Origin: Microbacterium algeriense
Lineage (GTDB): Bacteria > Actinomycetota > Actinomycetes > Actinomycetales > Microbacteriaceae
Direction of reading: 5' to 3'
Length of the DNA: 64,000 nucleotides
Assembly (NCBI RefSeq): GCF_008868005.1
Contig: NZ_WAAO01000002.1
Span: forward strand, 62,001-126,000
The translations under genes were made by a program, and so were the position numbers. This document shows positions 54,660 to 63,957 of this stretch, one piece after another (the stretch's first letter is position 1; each line of letters begins with the position of its first letter). The notes beneath the pieces were generated by a model, which was not told where the DNA came from, did not search any database, and worked only from the letters and a program-made list of their open reading frames with translations.

Positions 54660-55885
54660 GCGCAGTCCCCAGCCTGGCTGAGTTCGAAAGCGCAGCTCAG
54701 AGTCTGGCTGAGGTGATCTCGCACACGCCGACGCTGCCGTCGCGGGCCCTCTCCGACACCCTCGGTGCTCCGGTGCTGCTGAAGATGGAGAATCTCCAGC
54801 GCACCGGGTCGTTCAAGATCCGCGGTGCGGCCTACCGGCTGTCGCGGCTGAGCGCCGAGGAGCGCTCGCGCGGAGTGGTCGCGGCCTCTGCGGGCAACCA
54901 TGCGCAGGGTGTCGCTCTCGCCGCCCAGGCCCTCGGCATCCCCGCCACGATCTTCATGCCCCTGGGCGTTCCCGTGCCGAAGCTGCTCGCCACGCGGGGC
55001 TACGGCGCGGAGGTCGTGCTGGAAGGGGAGACGGTCGCCACCTCGCTGCGCCTCGCCGCGGAGTTCTCGGAGCGCACCGGCGCCGTGCTCATCCACCCGT
55101 TCGACCACCGCGACATCGTGATCGGACAGGGAACGCTCGGACTCGAGCTGCTCGACGACGCGCCGGAGGTCGACACGGTCGTGCTCGGCATCGGCGGAGG
55201 CGGACTCATCGCTGGCGTCGCCGCCGCGGTGAAGGCCCGTGCGGCGGAACTCGGGCGCACGGTCCGCATCATCGGCGTGCAGGCGGAGAACGCCGCAGCC
55301 ATGCCGCCGTCCCTCGCCGCGGGCGAGCCGGTCGACATCGTGACGCGGCCGACGATCGCCGACGGCATCCTGGTCGCGCGTCCTGGCGCCCTCCCGTTCG
55401 CGATCATCAAGGACCTCGTCGACGAGGTCGTCACGGTGTCGGACGATGACCTCGCCCGCGCCATCCTCGTGCTCCTGGAGCAGGCGAAGGTGGTCGTGGA
55501 GCCGGCCGGAGCCGCGGGCGTCGCGGCGATCCTGGCGGGCAAGGTCTCCGGGACCGGGACGACGATGGCCGTGCTCTCCGGCGGCAACATCGACCCGCTC
55601 CTGCTGCAGCGCGTGGTCTCGCACGGGCTGGCGGCATCCGGCCGCTACCTGACGGTCCGCATCCCGCTGCCCGACCGCCCGGGCCAGCTGGCCCGCGTGT
55701 CGGAGCTGATCGCGGAGGCCGGCGCGAACGTGATCGAGGCGATGCACACCCGGCACGGCCACGGTCTGCAGATCAGCGAGGTGATCCTCGAGCTCAGCGT
55801 CGAGACCCGCGGTCCGGAGCATTCGGAGCTCACTCTCGACACCCTCCGCCGCGCCGGGTTCGAGCCGATGCTCGTCCCGGACTGA
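54656..55885 (+). CDS. ilvA: Threonine ammonia-lyase (deaminase)
   Basis: A 409-residue PLP enzyme. Lys54 in GSFKIRGAAYR binds PLP and the PLP-phosphate loop is LGIGGGGLIAGVAAAV. An ACT-like regulatory segment at about 330-409 (RIPLPDRPGQLARVSELIAE) is present as one copy, matching the short IlvA-type form. It makes 2-oxobutanoate for isoleucine synthesis or degrades threonine; the single ACT domain fits either. Start overlaps the AI-2E gene stop. No leader peptide or attenuator is visible. Confidence 0.93.
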   Translation: MSAVPSLAEFESAAQSLAEVISHTPTLPSRALSDTLGAPVLLKMENLQRTGSFKIRGAAYRLSRLSAEERSRGVVAASAGNHAQGVALAAQALGIPATIFMPLGVPVPKLLATRGYGAEVVLEGETVATSLRLAAEFSERTGAVLIHPFDHRDIVIGQGTLGLELLDDAPEVDTVVLGIGGGGLIAGVAAAVKARAAELGRTVRIIGVQAENAAAMPPSLAAGEPVDIVTRPTIADGILVARPGALPFAIIKDLVDEVVTVSDDDLARAILVLLEQAKVVVEPAGAAGVAAILAGKVSGTGTTMAVLSGGNIDPLLLQRVVSHGLAASGRYLTVRIPLPDRPGQLARVSELIAEAGANVIEAMHTRHGHGLQISEVILELSVETRGPEHSELTLDTLRRAGFEPMLVPD

Positions 55886-55906
55886 CCGGACGCCTGTCCA
55901 CACGAC

Positions 55907-55940
55907 AGCGCCCCGACCTCCACCAGGAGGTCGGGGCGCT
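55907..55940. terminator. Convergent hairpin between ilvA and greA
   Basis: A perfect 15-bp stem (55907-55921 and 55926-55940) with a four-base loop starts 21 bases after ilvA and ends 17 bases from the greA stop. It can terminate both strands. No T-run follows. Confidence 0.75.
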
Positions 55941-55957
55941 AGGCGTCGGGGGAGCGG

Positions 55958-56446
55958 TCAGCCCGTGTAGGTCTCGACCTTGACGATCTCGACGCTGATC
56001 GAGCGTCCGTTCGGCGCCTCGTAGGAGGACTTCTCGCCGACCTTGAGGCCGAGGATGGCCTGCCCGAGGGGGCTGGCCTCGCTGTAGACGTCGAGGTCGC
56101 TGCCGGCGGCGATCTCGCGGCTGCCGAGGAGGAACACCTCTTCGCCACCGGCGACGACGGCCGTGACGACGGTTCCGGGCTCGACGATGCCGCGGCTCGC
56201 GGGGGCCTCGCCGACCTTGGCGGTCTTCAGCAGCCCTTCCAGCGTGCGGATGCGGGCCTCCTGCTTGCCCTGCTCGTCCTTGGCGGCGTGGTAGCCGCCG
56301 TTCTCCTTGAGGTCGCCTTCTTCGCGGGCCGCCTCGATGCGCTTGGCGATCTCATCGCGACCGACGGTGGACAGGTGCTCCAGCTCGGCGACGAGTCGGT
56401 CATACGCTTCCTGAGTGAGGAAGGGTACCTGAGCATCGGTGGACAT
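55958..56446 (-). CDS. greA: Transcription elongation factor GreA
   Basis: A 162-residue factor that triggers transcript cleavage in backtracked RNA polymerase. The N-terminal coiled coil (about 10-80) has the conserved tip acidic residues in AREEGDLKENGGYHAAKDEQ, and the C-terminal FKBP-like domain has SREIAAGSDLDVYSEASPLGQAI. AAGGAG precedes the ATG. It is convergent with ilvA and is followed upstream by the DUF4307 gene in the same direction, separated by a hairpin. Confidence 0.95.
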   Translation of the reverse strand: MSTDAQVPFLTQEAYDRLVAELEHLSTVGRDEIAKRIEAAREEGDLKENGGYHAAKDEQGKQEARIRTLEGLLKTAKVGEAPASRGIVEPGTVVTAVVAGGEEVFLLGSREIAAGSDLDVYSEASPLGQAILGLKVGEKSSYEAPNGRSISVEIVKVETYTG

Positions 56447-56498
56447 GACGAAGCTCCTTCTTTCGGGATCCTCCGGAATGCTGCGGGGGATATGCCAA

Positions 56499-56525
56499 GA
56501 CGCCCCGGCACGGTGCCGGGGCGTC
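56499..56525 (-). terminator. Hairpin after the DUF4307 gene
   Basis: A perfect 12-bp stem (56499-56510 with 56514-56525) and a three-base loop lie 18 bases downstream of the DUF4307 stop on the minus strand and upstream of greA, so greA likely has its own promoter beyond it. Confidence 0.65.
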
Positions 56526-56542
56526 GTCTGTCTGGCTCGAGT

Positions 56543-56929
56543 CTAAGCGACCCAGCAGGTGTTCACCAAACCTGTCGTCGCCTCCGCGACCGTGGGCACA
56601 GTGACCGATCGAGCCTGGGAATGGCTGTCTCCTGCGGGGATCTCGACGATCTTCCACCCGACGACGCCGAACTCCTCGTCCAGGGCCTCCACGGCGCAGA
56701 CGACGTCCTTGCCCTGCACACCGGTGACCTGGAAGCTCACGTTCACCGAGTGCTCGTCGACCAGTTCGAAACCCAGATCGTCGGCGTCGACCGAGCCCAT
56801 GGACTGGGCGACGGTCATCCAGCTGAACGCGCCGACCAGCAGCAGGGCGACGGCACCCGCGATGATCCACGGCAGTCGGCGCCGCCCGGTACGGCCGTAG
56901 CGTGCGTCGAGGTCTCGGGCGGTCGTCAC
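56543..56929 (-). CDS. DUF4307 membrane protein
   Basis: A 128-residue protein with one N-terminal membrane helix (about 20-42, LPWIIAGAVALLLVGAFSW) and a beta-rich external DUF4307 domain (GFELVDEHSVNVSFQVTGV, VVCAVEALDEEFGVVGWK). DUF4307 proteins lie near greA and mca (mycothiol conjugate amidase) in actinobacteria; here mca is not in the window. Function unknown. The GTG start at 56929 is preceded by a purine-rich AAGAGCCCCCT but no strong ribosome-binding site. Confidence 0.85.
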   Translation of the reverse strand: MTTARDLDARYGRTGRRRLPWIIAGAVALLLVGAFSWMTVAQSMGSVDADDLGFELVDEHSVNVSFQVTGVQGKDVVCAVEALDEEFGVVGWKIVEIPAGDSHSQARSVTVPTVAEATTGLVNTCWVA

Positions 56930-56996
56930 AGGGGGCTCTTCCGGTCGTTAGGCTGGTGCTACCAGGTTATGCGACCTGCGTACGAAAGGCCGATTC

Positions 56997-57302
56997 ATGC
57001 TCTCTCTGTCCGAGACCCCGATGCCGACGCCCAGCATGACGGTCGATCCGGTCTCCGTCACCCCGGGGTTCATCGGCTTCGCGGCGATCGTGATCGTCGT
57101 GCTCGCGGTGATCCTGCTGATCTGGGACATGAACCGTCGCATCCGGCGGGTGCGCTACCGCGAAGAGGTCCGCGAGGAGCTCGACGCGGAAGAGGCCGCG
57201 CTCGCCGCGGAGCGGGAGGCGTCGGGACAGGAGCCTCCTTCGGCACGGCGCACGGCCGCGTCGAGCGACACGGATCAGGACCCCGAGCCGCCCACGCGCT
57301 GA
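56997..57302 (+). CDS. Small single-helix membrane protein
   Basis: A 101-residue protein, divergent from DUF4307. A short polar N-terminus is followed by one membrane helix (about 24-45, GFIGFAAIVIVVLAVILLIW), a basic patch (MNRRIRRVRYRE) and an acidic, helical tail. It matches small conserved actinobacterial membrane proteins found beside DUF4307/mca loci; no function is known. The stop is seven bases from the convergent hemolysin III gene. Confidence 0.75.
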   Translation: MLSLSETPMPTPSMTVDPVSVTPGFIGFAAIVIVVLAVILLIWDMNRRIRRVRYREEVREELDAEEAALAAEREASGQEPPSARRTAASSDTDQDPEPPTR

Positions 57303-57309
57303 GCGCCGA

Positions 57310-58041
57310 TCAGGGGGCGCCCAGCGAGGGCGACAGCGGTGCCAGGGCGATGAGCAGGCACGCGGTCCAGTGGCACAGGAACGCCAGCACCGTGCACACA
57401 TGGAAGATCTCGTGGAAGCCGAAGTGGCCGGGCCACGGGTTGGGCTTCTTCAGCGCGTAGACGATCGCGCCGCCCGTGTAGAGCAGTCCGCCCACGATCA
57501 CCAGGACCATCATCGCGACGTTCGCATGCAGGAGGTCGACGAGATACATCACCGCGGCCCAGCCCAGGAGCAGATACAGGGCGACGTACAGCCAGCGCGG
57601 TGCATTGATCCAGAAGACGCGGAACAGGATGCCGAGCAGGGCCCCGCTCCACACCAGCGACAGCAGCAGCACGCCCTTCTCGGGCGGCAGCGCGAGGGTC
57701 GCGAGCGGCGTGTAGGTCCCGGCGATGAGCAGCAGGATGTTCGCGTGGTCGATGCGCTTCAGGACGACCTTGACCCGTGGGCTCCAGTCGAAGCGGTGGT
57801 AGAGCGCGGAGTTGCCGAAGAGGAGGAGCGACGTGGCCATGAACACGGCGGCGGCCCATTTGGCCTGCGCCCCCTGTGACACCACGATGAGAACGATCCC
57901 GGCGACGAGGGCGACGGGAAAGACCGCGGCATGGATCCAGCCACGCCAGGTCGGTCGGATCTCGACGGCCGCATCGACGTCCGCGGCTTCCATGAGGGGC
58001 AGTTTGGGGACGTCGGGGCCAGGCTGCTCGGGAGTGCTCAC
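57310..58041 (-). CDS. Hemolysin III-like (TrhA/PAQR) membrane protein
   Basis: A 243-residue seven-helix protein of the hemolysin III/YqfA branch of the PAQR family. Conserved residues are the helix 2 motif SALYHRFDWSP (His), IDHANILLLIAGTYTPL (Asp, His) and FGFHEIFHVCTVLAFLCHW (paired His), the candidate zinc site. Family members influence membrane fluidity; despite the name most are not toxins. TAGAGT is exactly six bases before GTG 58041 (58048-58053). Divergent from uppS. Confidence 0.9.
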   Translation of the reverse strand: MSTPEQPGPDVPKLPLMEAADVDAAVEIRPTWRGWIHAAVFPVALVAGIVLIVVSQGAQAKWAAAVFMATSLLLFGNSALYHRFDWSPRVKVVLKRIDHANILLLIAGTYTPLATLALPPEKGVLLLSLVWSGALLGILFRVFWINAPRWLYVALYLLLGWAAVMYLVDLLHANVAMMVLVIVGGLLYTGGAIVYALKKPNPWPGHFGFHEIFHVCTVLAFLCHWTACLLIALAPLSPSLGAP

Positions 58042-58135
58042 GTGCTCACTCTAAGCCGCTCACCGAGGCGCGAAGGGCAGATTTCCCCAGGATCCGCACA
58101 CGATGTCTCCGCGGTCGGCACGGTAGCGTAGACAG

Positions 58136-58918
58136 GTGATTCCACGCGAGAGCCCGGTGCGGGGGCCGCTCTATCGGCTCTACACGAGTCGGCTGCGCCG
58201 CCACCTCGATCCGGTATCCGTCCCCCACCACGTGGCGATGATGATCGACGGCAACCGTCGATGGGCGCGGCAGCTCGGGTTCGACTCGGCGGCGGAGGGG
58301 CATAGGGCCGGCGCGGCCAAGATGCGGGAGTTCCTCGGCTGGTGCGACGAGCTCGGAGTGCGCGTCGTCTCGCTGTACCTGCTGTCGAGCGACAACCTGC
58401 GCAAGCGGGACTCGGCGGAGCTCGCCGACCTCATCGAGATCATCGCCGAGCTCGCCGAGGCCCTGTCGCAGGAGGAGAACTGGCGGGTCAAGCACGTCGG
58501 GCGTTCGGACATCCTCCCTCCGGAGCTCGCGCGCGTGCTGGCCGCCGCCGAGGAGCGCACGAAGGATCACACCGGACTGCACGTGAACCTCGCCGTCGGC
58601 TACGGCGGACGCAACGAGATCGTCGACGCCGTGCGCAGCATCATCACGAAGCACGAGGCCTCGGGCGGGACCATGGAGGACCTCGCCGCGCATCTCACCC
58701 CCGAGATGATCGGCGAGCACCTGTACACGGGAGGCCAGCCGGACCCCGACCTGGTGATCCGGACGAGCGGCGAACAGCGACTCAGCGATTTCCTGCTCTG
58801 GCAGAGCGCCCACAGCGAGTTCTACTTCGTGGAGGCGCTCGGCCCCGACCTCCGTCAGGTCGACTTCCTCCGGGCGATCCGCGACTATGCGGACCGCGAT
58901 CGACGCTTCGGCCGCTGA
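58136..58918 (+). CDS. uppS: Isoprenyl (undecaprenyl/decaprenyl) diphosphate synthase
   Basis: A 260-residue cis-prenyltransferase that builds the lipid carrier for peptidoglycan and arabinogalactan-type polymers. The diphosphate-binding Asp38 is in AMMIDGNRRWARQ; downstream motifs are YLLSSDNLRKR and RTSGEQRLSDFLLWQSAHSEF (catalytic Arg and Glu). Chain length cannot be told from sequence. TAGCGT lies exactly six bases before the GTG (58124-58129), giving a leaderless start; the divergent hemolysin III gene 94 bases away uses the same layout. Confidence 0.94.
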   Translation: MIPRESPVRGPLYRLYTSRLRRHLDPVSVPHHVAMMIDGNRRWARQLGFDSAAEGHRAGAAKMREFLGWCDELGVRVVSLYLLSSDNLRKRDSAELADLIEIIAELAEALSQEENWRVKHVGRSDILPPELARVLAAAEERTKDHTGLHVNLAVGYGGRNEIVDAVRSIITKHEASGGTMEDLAAHLTPEMIGEHLYTGGQPDPDLVIRTSGEQRLSDFLLWQSAHSEFYFVEALGPDLRQVDFLRAIRDYADRDRRFGR

Positions 58919-58958
58919 CCGGGGAACGGCGCCGGTCGACGCGTGCCACAATGACGCA

Positions 58959-60089
58959 GTGAGCACTTTCCAGGACTACGTCGACACCTTCGACAACGAG
59001 TCCGGCTACCTGAACTGGGCGGCGTTCGGACCGCTGTCGCCCTCGGTCCGCGAAGAGGTCTTCGCCGATGCGGATCTGCTCGGCAGCGGCAGGCCCTCCT
59101 CGCTGTCGCTCGTCGCGGAGCGCATCGGACAGGCCCAGGAGATCGTCGCCGAGCTGCTCGGCGGCGAGGCCGACGACGTGACGCTGCAGCCGTCGTCCAC
59201 CCACGGGCTCATGCACGCCCTGTACGGGCTCGGCGGCGCGGTCATCGCGAGCACCGCGGAGTTCCCCAGCGTCAGCCTGACCGTCGAGCGCGCCGCCGCC
59301 GCGTCGGATCACCGGGTGACGCCGCGCTGGATCACACCGCACGACGGCCGCGTGACGCCCGATGCGCTGACCGAGGAGCTGGACGACGACGTCGTCGCGC
59401 TGGCCGTGAGCCATGTCGACTTCCGCACCGGCTACCGCGCCGACCTGGCGGCGCTCCGGGAAGCGATCGGCCCTGATCGCCTCCTCATCGTCGATGCGGT
59501 CCAGTCGTTCGGGATCGTCGACGTCGACTTCTCCGTCGCCGACGTGGTGGTCGGCCACGGCTACAAATGGCTCCGCGCCGGGCGAGGCAGCGCCTTCGCC
59601 TGGTTCGCTCCGCGGGCGAGGGAGCGCATCGCGCCGGTGCTGTCCGGCATCACCGGGACGACGGCGACGGGCCTGTTCGTGGATGAGCTCCCCGCCCCGG
59701 CGGCATCCGCACGCGCCTACACCGTCAGCCAGCCGGACACCCTCGCCGCCGGTCGGCTCGCGATCGGCGTGCGGGACGTCCGCGACGCCGGCGTCGCCGC
59801 GATCGAGGAGCGGCTCTCCGAGCACGTCGACACCGTGATCGAGATCGCCGACCGTCACGGCATCGAGGTGACGTCTCCCCGGGACCGCGCGCAGCGGGCC
59901 GGCATCGTCGCCCTCGCCCCTCAGGAGCCGGGGCGTCTCGCGGCCGCCCTGGCCAACGCCGGTCTGGTGGTGACCGCACGCGGCTCGTCGGTGCGGGTGG
60001 CTCCGCACGCGGGGACGGATGCGGAGACCCTGCTGCTGCTCGACGAGACGCTGCAGGCGTTCGGCAATGAGACGTTCATCAGCGCGTAA
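58959..60089 (+). CDS. Class V PLP-dependent aminotransferase
   Basis: A 376-residue fold-type I enzyme. The PLP Lys is near residue 204 in GHGYKWLRAGRGSAF, preceded by IVDAVQSFGIVDVD (Asp and Gln that hold PLP). It looks like the cysteine desulfurase/kynureninase-like branch, but no catalytic Cys motif for sulfur transfer stands out, so an ordinary aminotransferase or lyase is more likely. CACAAT is six bases before the GTG at 58959 (58947-58952). The gene follows uppS by 40 bases. Confidence 0.87.
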   Translation: MSTFQDYVDTFDNESGYLNWAAFGPLSPSVREEVFADADLLGSGRPSSLSLVAERIGQAQEIVAELLGGEADDVTLQPSSTHGLMHALYGLGGAVIASTAEFPSVSLTVERAAAASDHRVTPRWITPHDGRVTPDALTEELDDDVVALAVSHVDFRTGYRADLAALREAIGPDRLLIVDAVQSFGIVDVDFSVADVVVGHGYKWLRAGRGSAFAWFAPRARERIAPVLSGITGTTATGLFVDELPAPAASARAYTVSQPDTLAAGRLAIGVRDVRDAGVAAIEERLSEHVDTVIEIADRHGIEVTSPRDRAQRAGIVALAPQEPGRLAAALANAGLVVTARGSSVRVAPHAGTDAETLLLLDETLQAFGNETFISA

Positions 60090-60149
60090 CGAATCGCTGG
60101 CGTGTCGAATGCGGGTTAATCCCTCACGCGGTCGTACGTTCTAGGCATC

Positions 60150-60248
60150 GGGCAAGGCGCCCGTTCGAGTCGGCCTCAGGTTGACGGCTCGTGACCCCCT
60201 GGTCGACTCGTTCGAATAGCCGGGATTCCCCCGGGTCGGGAGTGGGTC
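60150..60248 (+). promoter_or_regulatory. Structured 5' leader of the PIN-PhoH gene
   Basis: The 159-base gap before the PhoH gene contains several possible stems: GGGC/GCCC at 60150-60162, GAGTC (60167-60171) with GACTC (60205-60209), and CCGGG/CCCGG at 60220-60234, the last just upstream of GGGAG. No known riboswitch class was recognised. Function, if any, is unproven. Confidence 0.35.
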
Positions 60249-61631
60249 GTGACCACACGTACAGCGCAGCAGGCCACCAGCACCGCGCAGCAGTCCACCC
60301 GTAAGACCACGCGTCGAGACACGACCGCCGATCCGGATCAGGATCTGCGCACGTACGTCCTCGACACCTCGGTCCTGCTGAGTGACCCGCAGGCGTTCTT
60401 CCGATTCGCCGAGCACTCGGTCGTGCTGCCGGTCGTCGTGATCACGGAACTCGAGGGCAAGCGCCACGACCCGGAGATCGGTTACTTCGCGCGCCAGGCG
60501 CTGCGTCACCTGGACGACCTGCGCATCGAGCACGGGCGCCTGGACTTCCCGGTCGAGGTCGGAGAGGGCGGCACCCTCCGGGTGGAGCTCGCGAACACCG
60601 ACTCCTCGGTGCTCCCCGCCGGCATCCGGCTGAGCGACAACGACACCCGTATCCTCTCCGTCGCGATGCACCTCGCGCAGGACGGGCAGGACGTCACGAT
60701 CGTGTCGAAGGATCTGCCGATGCGCGTCAAGGCCGCCTCTCTCGGCCTGCGTGCGGAGGAGTATCTCGCCGAGCAGGCCGTCGATTCCGGGTGGACGGGG
60801 ATCTCGACGCTCGACCTCTCCGGAGATGACATCAGCGACCTGTACGAGAGCGAGGTCGGGATCAGCGAGGATGCGCGAGGGCTTCCGGTCAACACCGGCC
60901 TCATCATCCACTCCGAGCGCGGATCGGCGCTCGGTCGGGTGACCGGCGACGGCGAGTACCGGCTGGTGCGCGGCGATCGGGACATCTTCGGCATGCACGG
61001 TCGCTCCGCGGAGCAGCGCATCGCGATCGATCTGCTCCTGGATCAGGAGGTCGGCATCGTCTCCCTCGGCGGTCGCGCCGGAACCGGGAAGTCTGCTCTC
61101 GCCCTCTGCGCCGGGCTCGAGGCGGTCCTGGAGAGACAGCAGCAGAAGAAGATCATCGTGTTCCGGCCGTTGTTCGCCGTCGGCGGGCAGGAGCTCGGAT
61201 ACCTGCCCGGCGATCAGGGCGAGAAGATGGGTCCGTGGGGGCAGGCGGTGTTCGACACCCTCGGCTCGGTGGTCTCCGGCAACGTGATGGAGGAGGTCGT
61301 CGAACGCGGCATCCTCGAGGTGCTGCCGCTCACCCACATCCGTGGGCGCTCGCTGCACGACGCGTTCGTCATCGTCGATGAGGCGCAGTCCCTCGAGCGG
61401 AACGTGCTCCTGACGGTGCTCAGCCGCATGGGTCAGAACTCGCGGGTGATCCTCACACACGACGTCGGCCAGCGGGACAACCTCCGCGTCGGACGCCACG
61501 ACGGCATCGCCAGCGTGATCGAGACCCTGAAGGGCCACGACCTGTTCGGACACGTGACCCTGATGCGGTCGGAGCGCTCCGCGATCGCCGCGCTCGTCAC
61601 CGAGCTCCTGGAGGGCGGAGAGCTCAGCTGA
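60249..61631 (+). CDS. PIN-PhoH ATPase/ribonuclease
   Basis: A 460-residue fusion. Residues about 35-170 are a PIN domain with acidic residues in [11 protein letters not shown] and [11 protein letters not shown]; residues about 250-445 are a PhoH ATPase with Walker [12 protein letters not shown] (near 275-285) and Walker [10 protein letters not shown]. PhoH2-type proteins are RNA helicase/ribonucleases. The GTG has GGGAG upstream. A long T/A/Q/R-rich tail of about 30 residues precedes the PIN domain. The gene is followed by a strong terminator. Confidence 0.93.
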   Translation: MTTRTAQQATSTAQQSTRKTTRRDTTADPDQDLRTYVLDTSVLLSDPQAFFRFAEHSVVLPVVVITELEGKRHDPEIGYFARQALRHLDDLRIEHGRLDFPVEVGEGGTLRVELANTDSSVLPAGIRLSDNDTRILSVAMHLAQDGQDVTIVSKDLPMRVKAASLGLRAEEYLAEQAVDSGWTGISTLDLSGDDISDLYESEVGISEDARGLPVNTGLIIHSERGSALGRVTGDGEYRLVRGDRDIFGMHGRSAEQRIAIDLLLDQEVGIVSLGGRAGTGKSALALCAGLEAVLERQQQKKIIVFRPLFAVGGQELGYLPGDQGEKMGPWGQAVFDTLGSVVSGNVMEEVVERGILEVLPLTHIRGRSLHDAFVIVDEAQSLERNVLLTVLSRMGQNSRVILTHDVGQRDNLRVGRHDGIASVIETLKGHDLFGHVTLMRSERSAIAALVTELLEGGELS

Positions 61632-61644
61632 CGACGCGGGGGAG

Positions 61645-61678
61645 GAGAACGGCGGATGCTGCGGCATCCGCCGTTCTC
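61645..61678 (+). terminator. Rho-independent-like terminator after PhoH
   Basis: A perfect 15-bp stem (61645-61659 and 61664-61678) with a four-base loop, followed by TGCTTGTTCG, the most T-rich tail of any hairpin here. It lies 13 bases after the stop. Confidence 0.8.
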
Positions 61679-61701
61679 TGCTTGTTCGACACTCGTCATT
61701 C

Positions 61702-61719
61702 AATTTCCTATAGGATATT
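61702..61719 (+). promoter_or_regulatory. Palindromic operator/promoter of the tetrose operon
   Basis: The 18-base near-palindrome AATTTCCTATAGGATATT has one mismatched pair, with TCCTATAGGA (61706-61715) perfect. TAGGAT (61711-61716) inside it can serve as -10. It is the only A/T-rich stretch nearby and lies 47 bases before the kinase ATG. It may bind a GntR/DeoR-type repressor not encoded in the window. Confidence 0.6.
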
Positions 61720-61766
61720 GGCGCACGGAGTCCGGAGGGCTCCGCGTCGACCCGAGGAGGAACGCG

Positions 61767-63494
61767 ATGACGCGTCTGTTCAACGATCCGCTCCAGTTCG
61801 CCGACGAGATGACCGCGGGCTTCGCGGCTGCGGCGTCCCGGTGGGTGCAGTCGGCGCCGGGCGGCGTGGTGCGCGCCACCGAGGCCGATGAACCCACCGT
61901 GGCCGTCGTCGTCGGCGGGGGTTCGGGGCATTACCCGGCGTTCGGCGGGCTGGTCGGCACCGGACTCGCGCACGGAGCCGCGATGGGCAATCTCTTCGCC
62001 TCGCCGTCAGCGAATCAGGTGTACCAGATCGTCGGCGCGGTCGAGCGAGGTCGCGGCGTGCTGCTGAGCTACGGCAACTACGCCGGGGACGTGCTCCACT
62101 TCGATCAGGCGCAGGAGCGCTTGCGCGCGGAGGGGATCGACGTGCGCACCGTGGTCGTGACGGACGACATCTGGAGCGCGCCGAAGCACGAGGCTCACAA
62201 GCGGCGCGGCATCGCCGGAGACCTCGCGGTGTTCAAGGTCGCCGGGGCTGCGGCGGAGGCGGGCTACGACCTGGACGACGTCGAACGCGTCGCCCGTCAC
62301 GCGAACGCACGCACCCGCTCCTTCGGCGTGGCCTTCACCGGGTGCACTCTGCCCGGCGCCGCAGAGCCGCTGTTCACCGTGCCGGAGGGGCGGATGGCCG
62401 TCGGGCTGGGCATCCACGGCGAACCCGGTATCGACGAGATGGATGTGCCCACGGCCGACGGGCTCGCCGACCTGCTCGTCGACGCCCTGCTGGAGGAGCG
62501 CCCCGACGGCGCGGAACTCGCCGGCGCGCGCGTCGTGCCGCTGCTCAACGGCCTCGGCTCCGTCAAGTACGAGGAGCTCTTCGTCGTCTATCGGCGCGTG
62601 CACGAGGCCCTGGCATCGCGAGGGATCACCGTCGTGGAACCCGAGGTGGGCGAACTGTGCACCAGCTTCGACATGGCGGGTCTCTCGCTCACACTGCTCT
62701 GGCTCGACGAAGAACTCGAACAGCTGTGGGCTGCTCCCGCCGACGCGCCCGGGTACCGCAAGGGCACCGTCGAGGCGCGCCGGCGCGCCCCGTCCGTCAC
62801 CGCCGAGGCGCCGGATGCGGGCGTGCCGGCGGCGACCGCCGCATCCCGCGAGACGGCGCGGTTCCTCGCCACGGCCCTCGAAGCGGTCGCCGACGCCGTC
62901 GCCTCCGCCGCCGATGAGCTCGGCCGGATCGATCAGATCGCCGGAGACGGCGACCACGGGATCGGCATGGAGCGCGGCACCCGCGCCGCCGCCGACGCCG
63001 CTCGAGCGGCCGTCGACGCGGCTGCCGGGGCGCGGACCACCCTGCAGCGGGCAGGGGATGCCTGGAGCGATCGAGCAGGCGGCACCAGCGGCGCCATCTG
63101 GGGCGAGATGCTCCGTGCGCTCGGCCGGCAGCTCGGTGACGACGAGCGCGCCGACGGGGAGAGGGCCGCCGCGGGGATCGTCGCCGCGAGAGAAGCCGTC
63201 ATGGCGTTCGGCAAGGCGCAGGTCGGGGACAAGACCATGGTCGACGCGATCGTGCCGTTCAGCGACCGCCTCGCGCACCTGGTGTCCGACGGACGGCCGC
63301 TGCTCGACGCCTGGGGAGATGCCGCCGATGCGGCCCAGGCGGCCGCGGACGCGACCGCTTCCCTCACGGCCACTCTCGGCCGTGCGCGTGCGCACGGCGA
63401 CAGATCCCTCGGCACCCCTGATCCCGGGGCCGTGTCGTTCGCGCTCGTGTGCCGCACGGTGCACGGCGTCCTCGCTGCACAGAAGGAGAACTGA
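61767..63494 (+). CDS. DhaK-DhaL fusion kinase, probable erythrulose kinase
   Basis: A 575-residue ATP-dependent dihydroxyacetone-kinase-family enzyme. The DhaK part (about 1-330) has [14 protein letters not shown] and the substrate-binding His near 216 in GLGIHGEPG; the DhaL part (about 370-575) has the ATP/Mg motif [10 protein letters not shown] near 392. A single chain of this kind acts on dihydroxyacetone or, in actinobacteria with EryI/EryH-type neighbours, on D- or L-erythrulose. The following RpiB- and TIM-type genes favour the second. GAGGAGG precedes the ATG. Confidence 0.88.
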   Translation: MTRLFNDPLQFADEMTAGFAAAASRWVQSAPGGVVRATEADEPTVAVVVGGGSGHYPAFGGLVGTGLAHGAAMGNLFASPSANQVYQIVGAVERGRGVLLSYGNYAGDVLHFDQAQERLRAEGIDVRTVVVTDDIWSAPKHEAHKRRGIAGDLAVFKVAGAAAEAGYDLDDVERVARHANARTRSFGVAFTGCTLPGAAEPLFTVPEGRMAVGLGIHGEPGIDEMDVPTADGLADLLVDALLEERPDGAELAGARVVPLLNGLGSVKYEELFVVYRRVHEALASRGITVVEPEVGELCTSFDMAGLSLTLLWLDEELEQLWAAPADAPGYRKGTVEARRRAPSVTAEAPDAGVPAATAASRETARFLATALEAVADAVASAADELGRIDQIAGDGDHGIGMERGTRAAADAARAAVDAAAGARTTLQRAGDAWSDRAGGTSGAIWGEMLRALGRQLGDDERADGERAAAGIVAAREAVMAFGKAQVGDKTMVDAIVPFSDRLAHLVSDGRPLLDAWGDAADAAQAAADATASLTATLGRARAHGDRSLGTPDPGAVSFALVCRTVHGVLAAQKEN

Positions 63495-63498
63495 TCAC

Positions 63499-63954
63499 AT
63501 GGCATGGCGTCTGATCGTCGGAAGCGACAAGGCAGGATACGACTACAAGGAGATCATCAAGCGAGACCTCGAGGCGCATCCGCTCGTCGCGTCCGTGGTC
63601 GATGTCGGCGTGGACGATGCCGCGGGGTCGACGTCCTACCCGAAGGTCGCCATCGAGGCGGCCGAACGGGTGGCGCGCGGGGAGGCCGACCGGGCGATCC
63701 TCCTCTGCGGCACGGGGCTCGGCGTCGCGATCGCCGCGAACAAGGTCCCCGGCATCCGTGCGGTCACGGCTCACGACTCGTTCTCCGTCGAGCGCTCGGT
63801 GCTCTCCAACGACGCGCACATCCTCTGCATGGGCCAGCGTGTGGTCGGCATCGAGCTGGCGCGCAGGCTCGCGGGGGAGTGGCTCGGCTACACCTTCGAT
63901 CCGTCCAGTCATTCTCAGGCGAACGTCGCCGACATCTGCGCATACGAGGGCTGA
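63499..63954 (+). CDS. RpiB/LacAB-family sugar-phosphate isomerase (EryI-like)
   Basis: A 151-residue isomerase. Cys70 in [15 protein letters not shown] is the catalytic base position and His92 in [10 protein letters not shown] is the ring-opening position. RpiB family enzymes interconvert ribose/ribulose 5-phosphate; the EryI branch interconverts D-erythrulose 4-phosphate and D-erythrose 4-phosphate. The operon context favours the tetrose version. The ATG overlaps nothing; GAAGGAG is eight bases upstream, four bases after the kinase stop. Confidence 0.87.
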   Translation: MAWRLIVGSDKAGYDYKEIIKRDLEAHPLVASVVDVGVDDAAGSTSYPKVAIEAAERVARGEADRAILLCGTGLGVAIAANKVPGIRAVTAHDSFSVERSVLSNDAHILCMGQRVVGIELARRLAGEWLGYTFDPSSHSQANVADICAYEG

Positions 63955-63957
63955 CGC

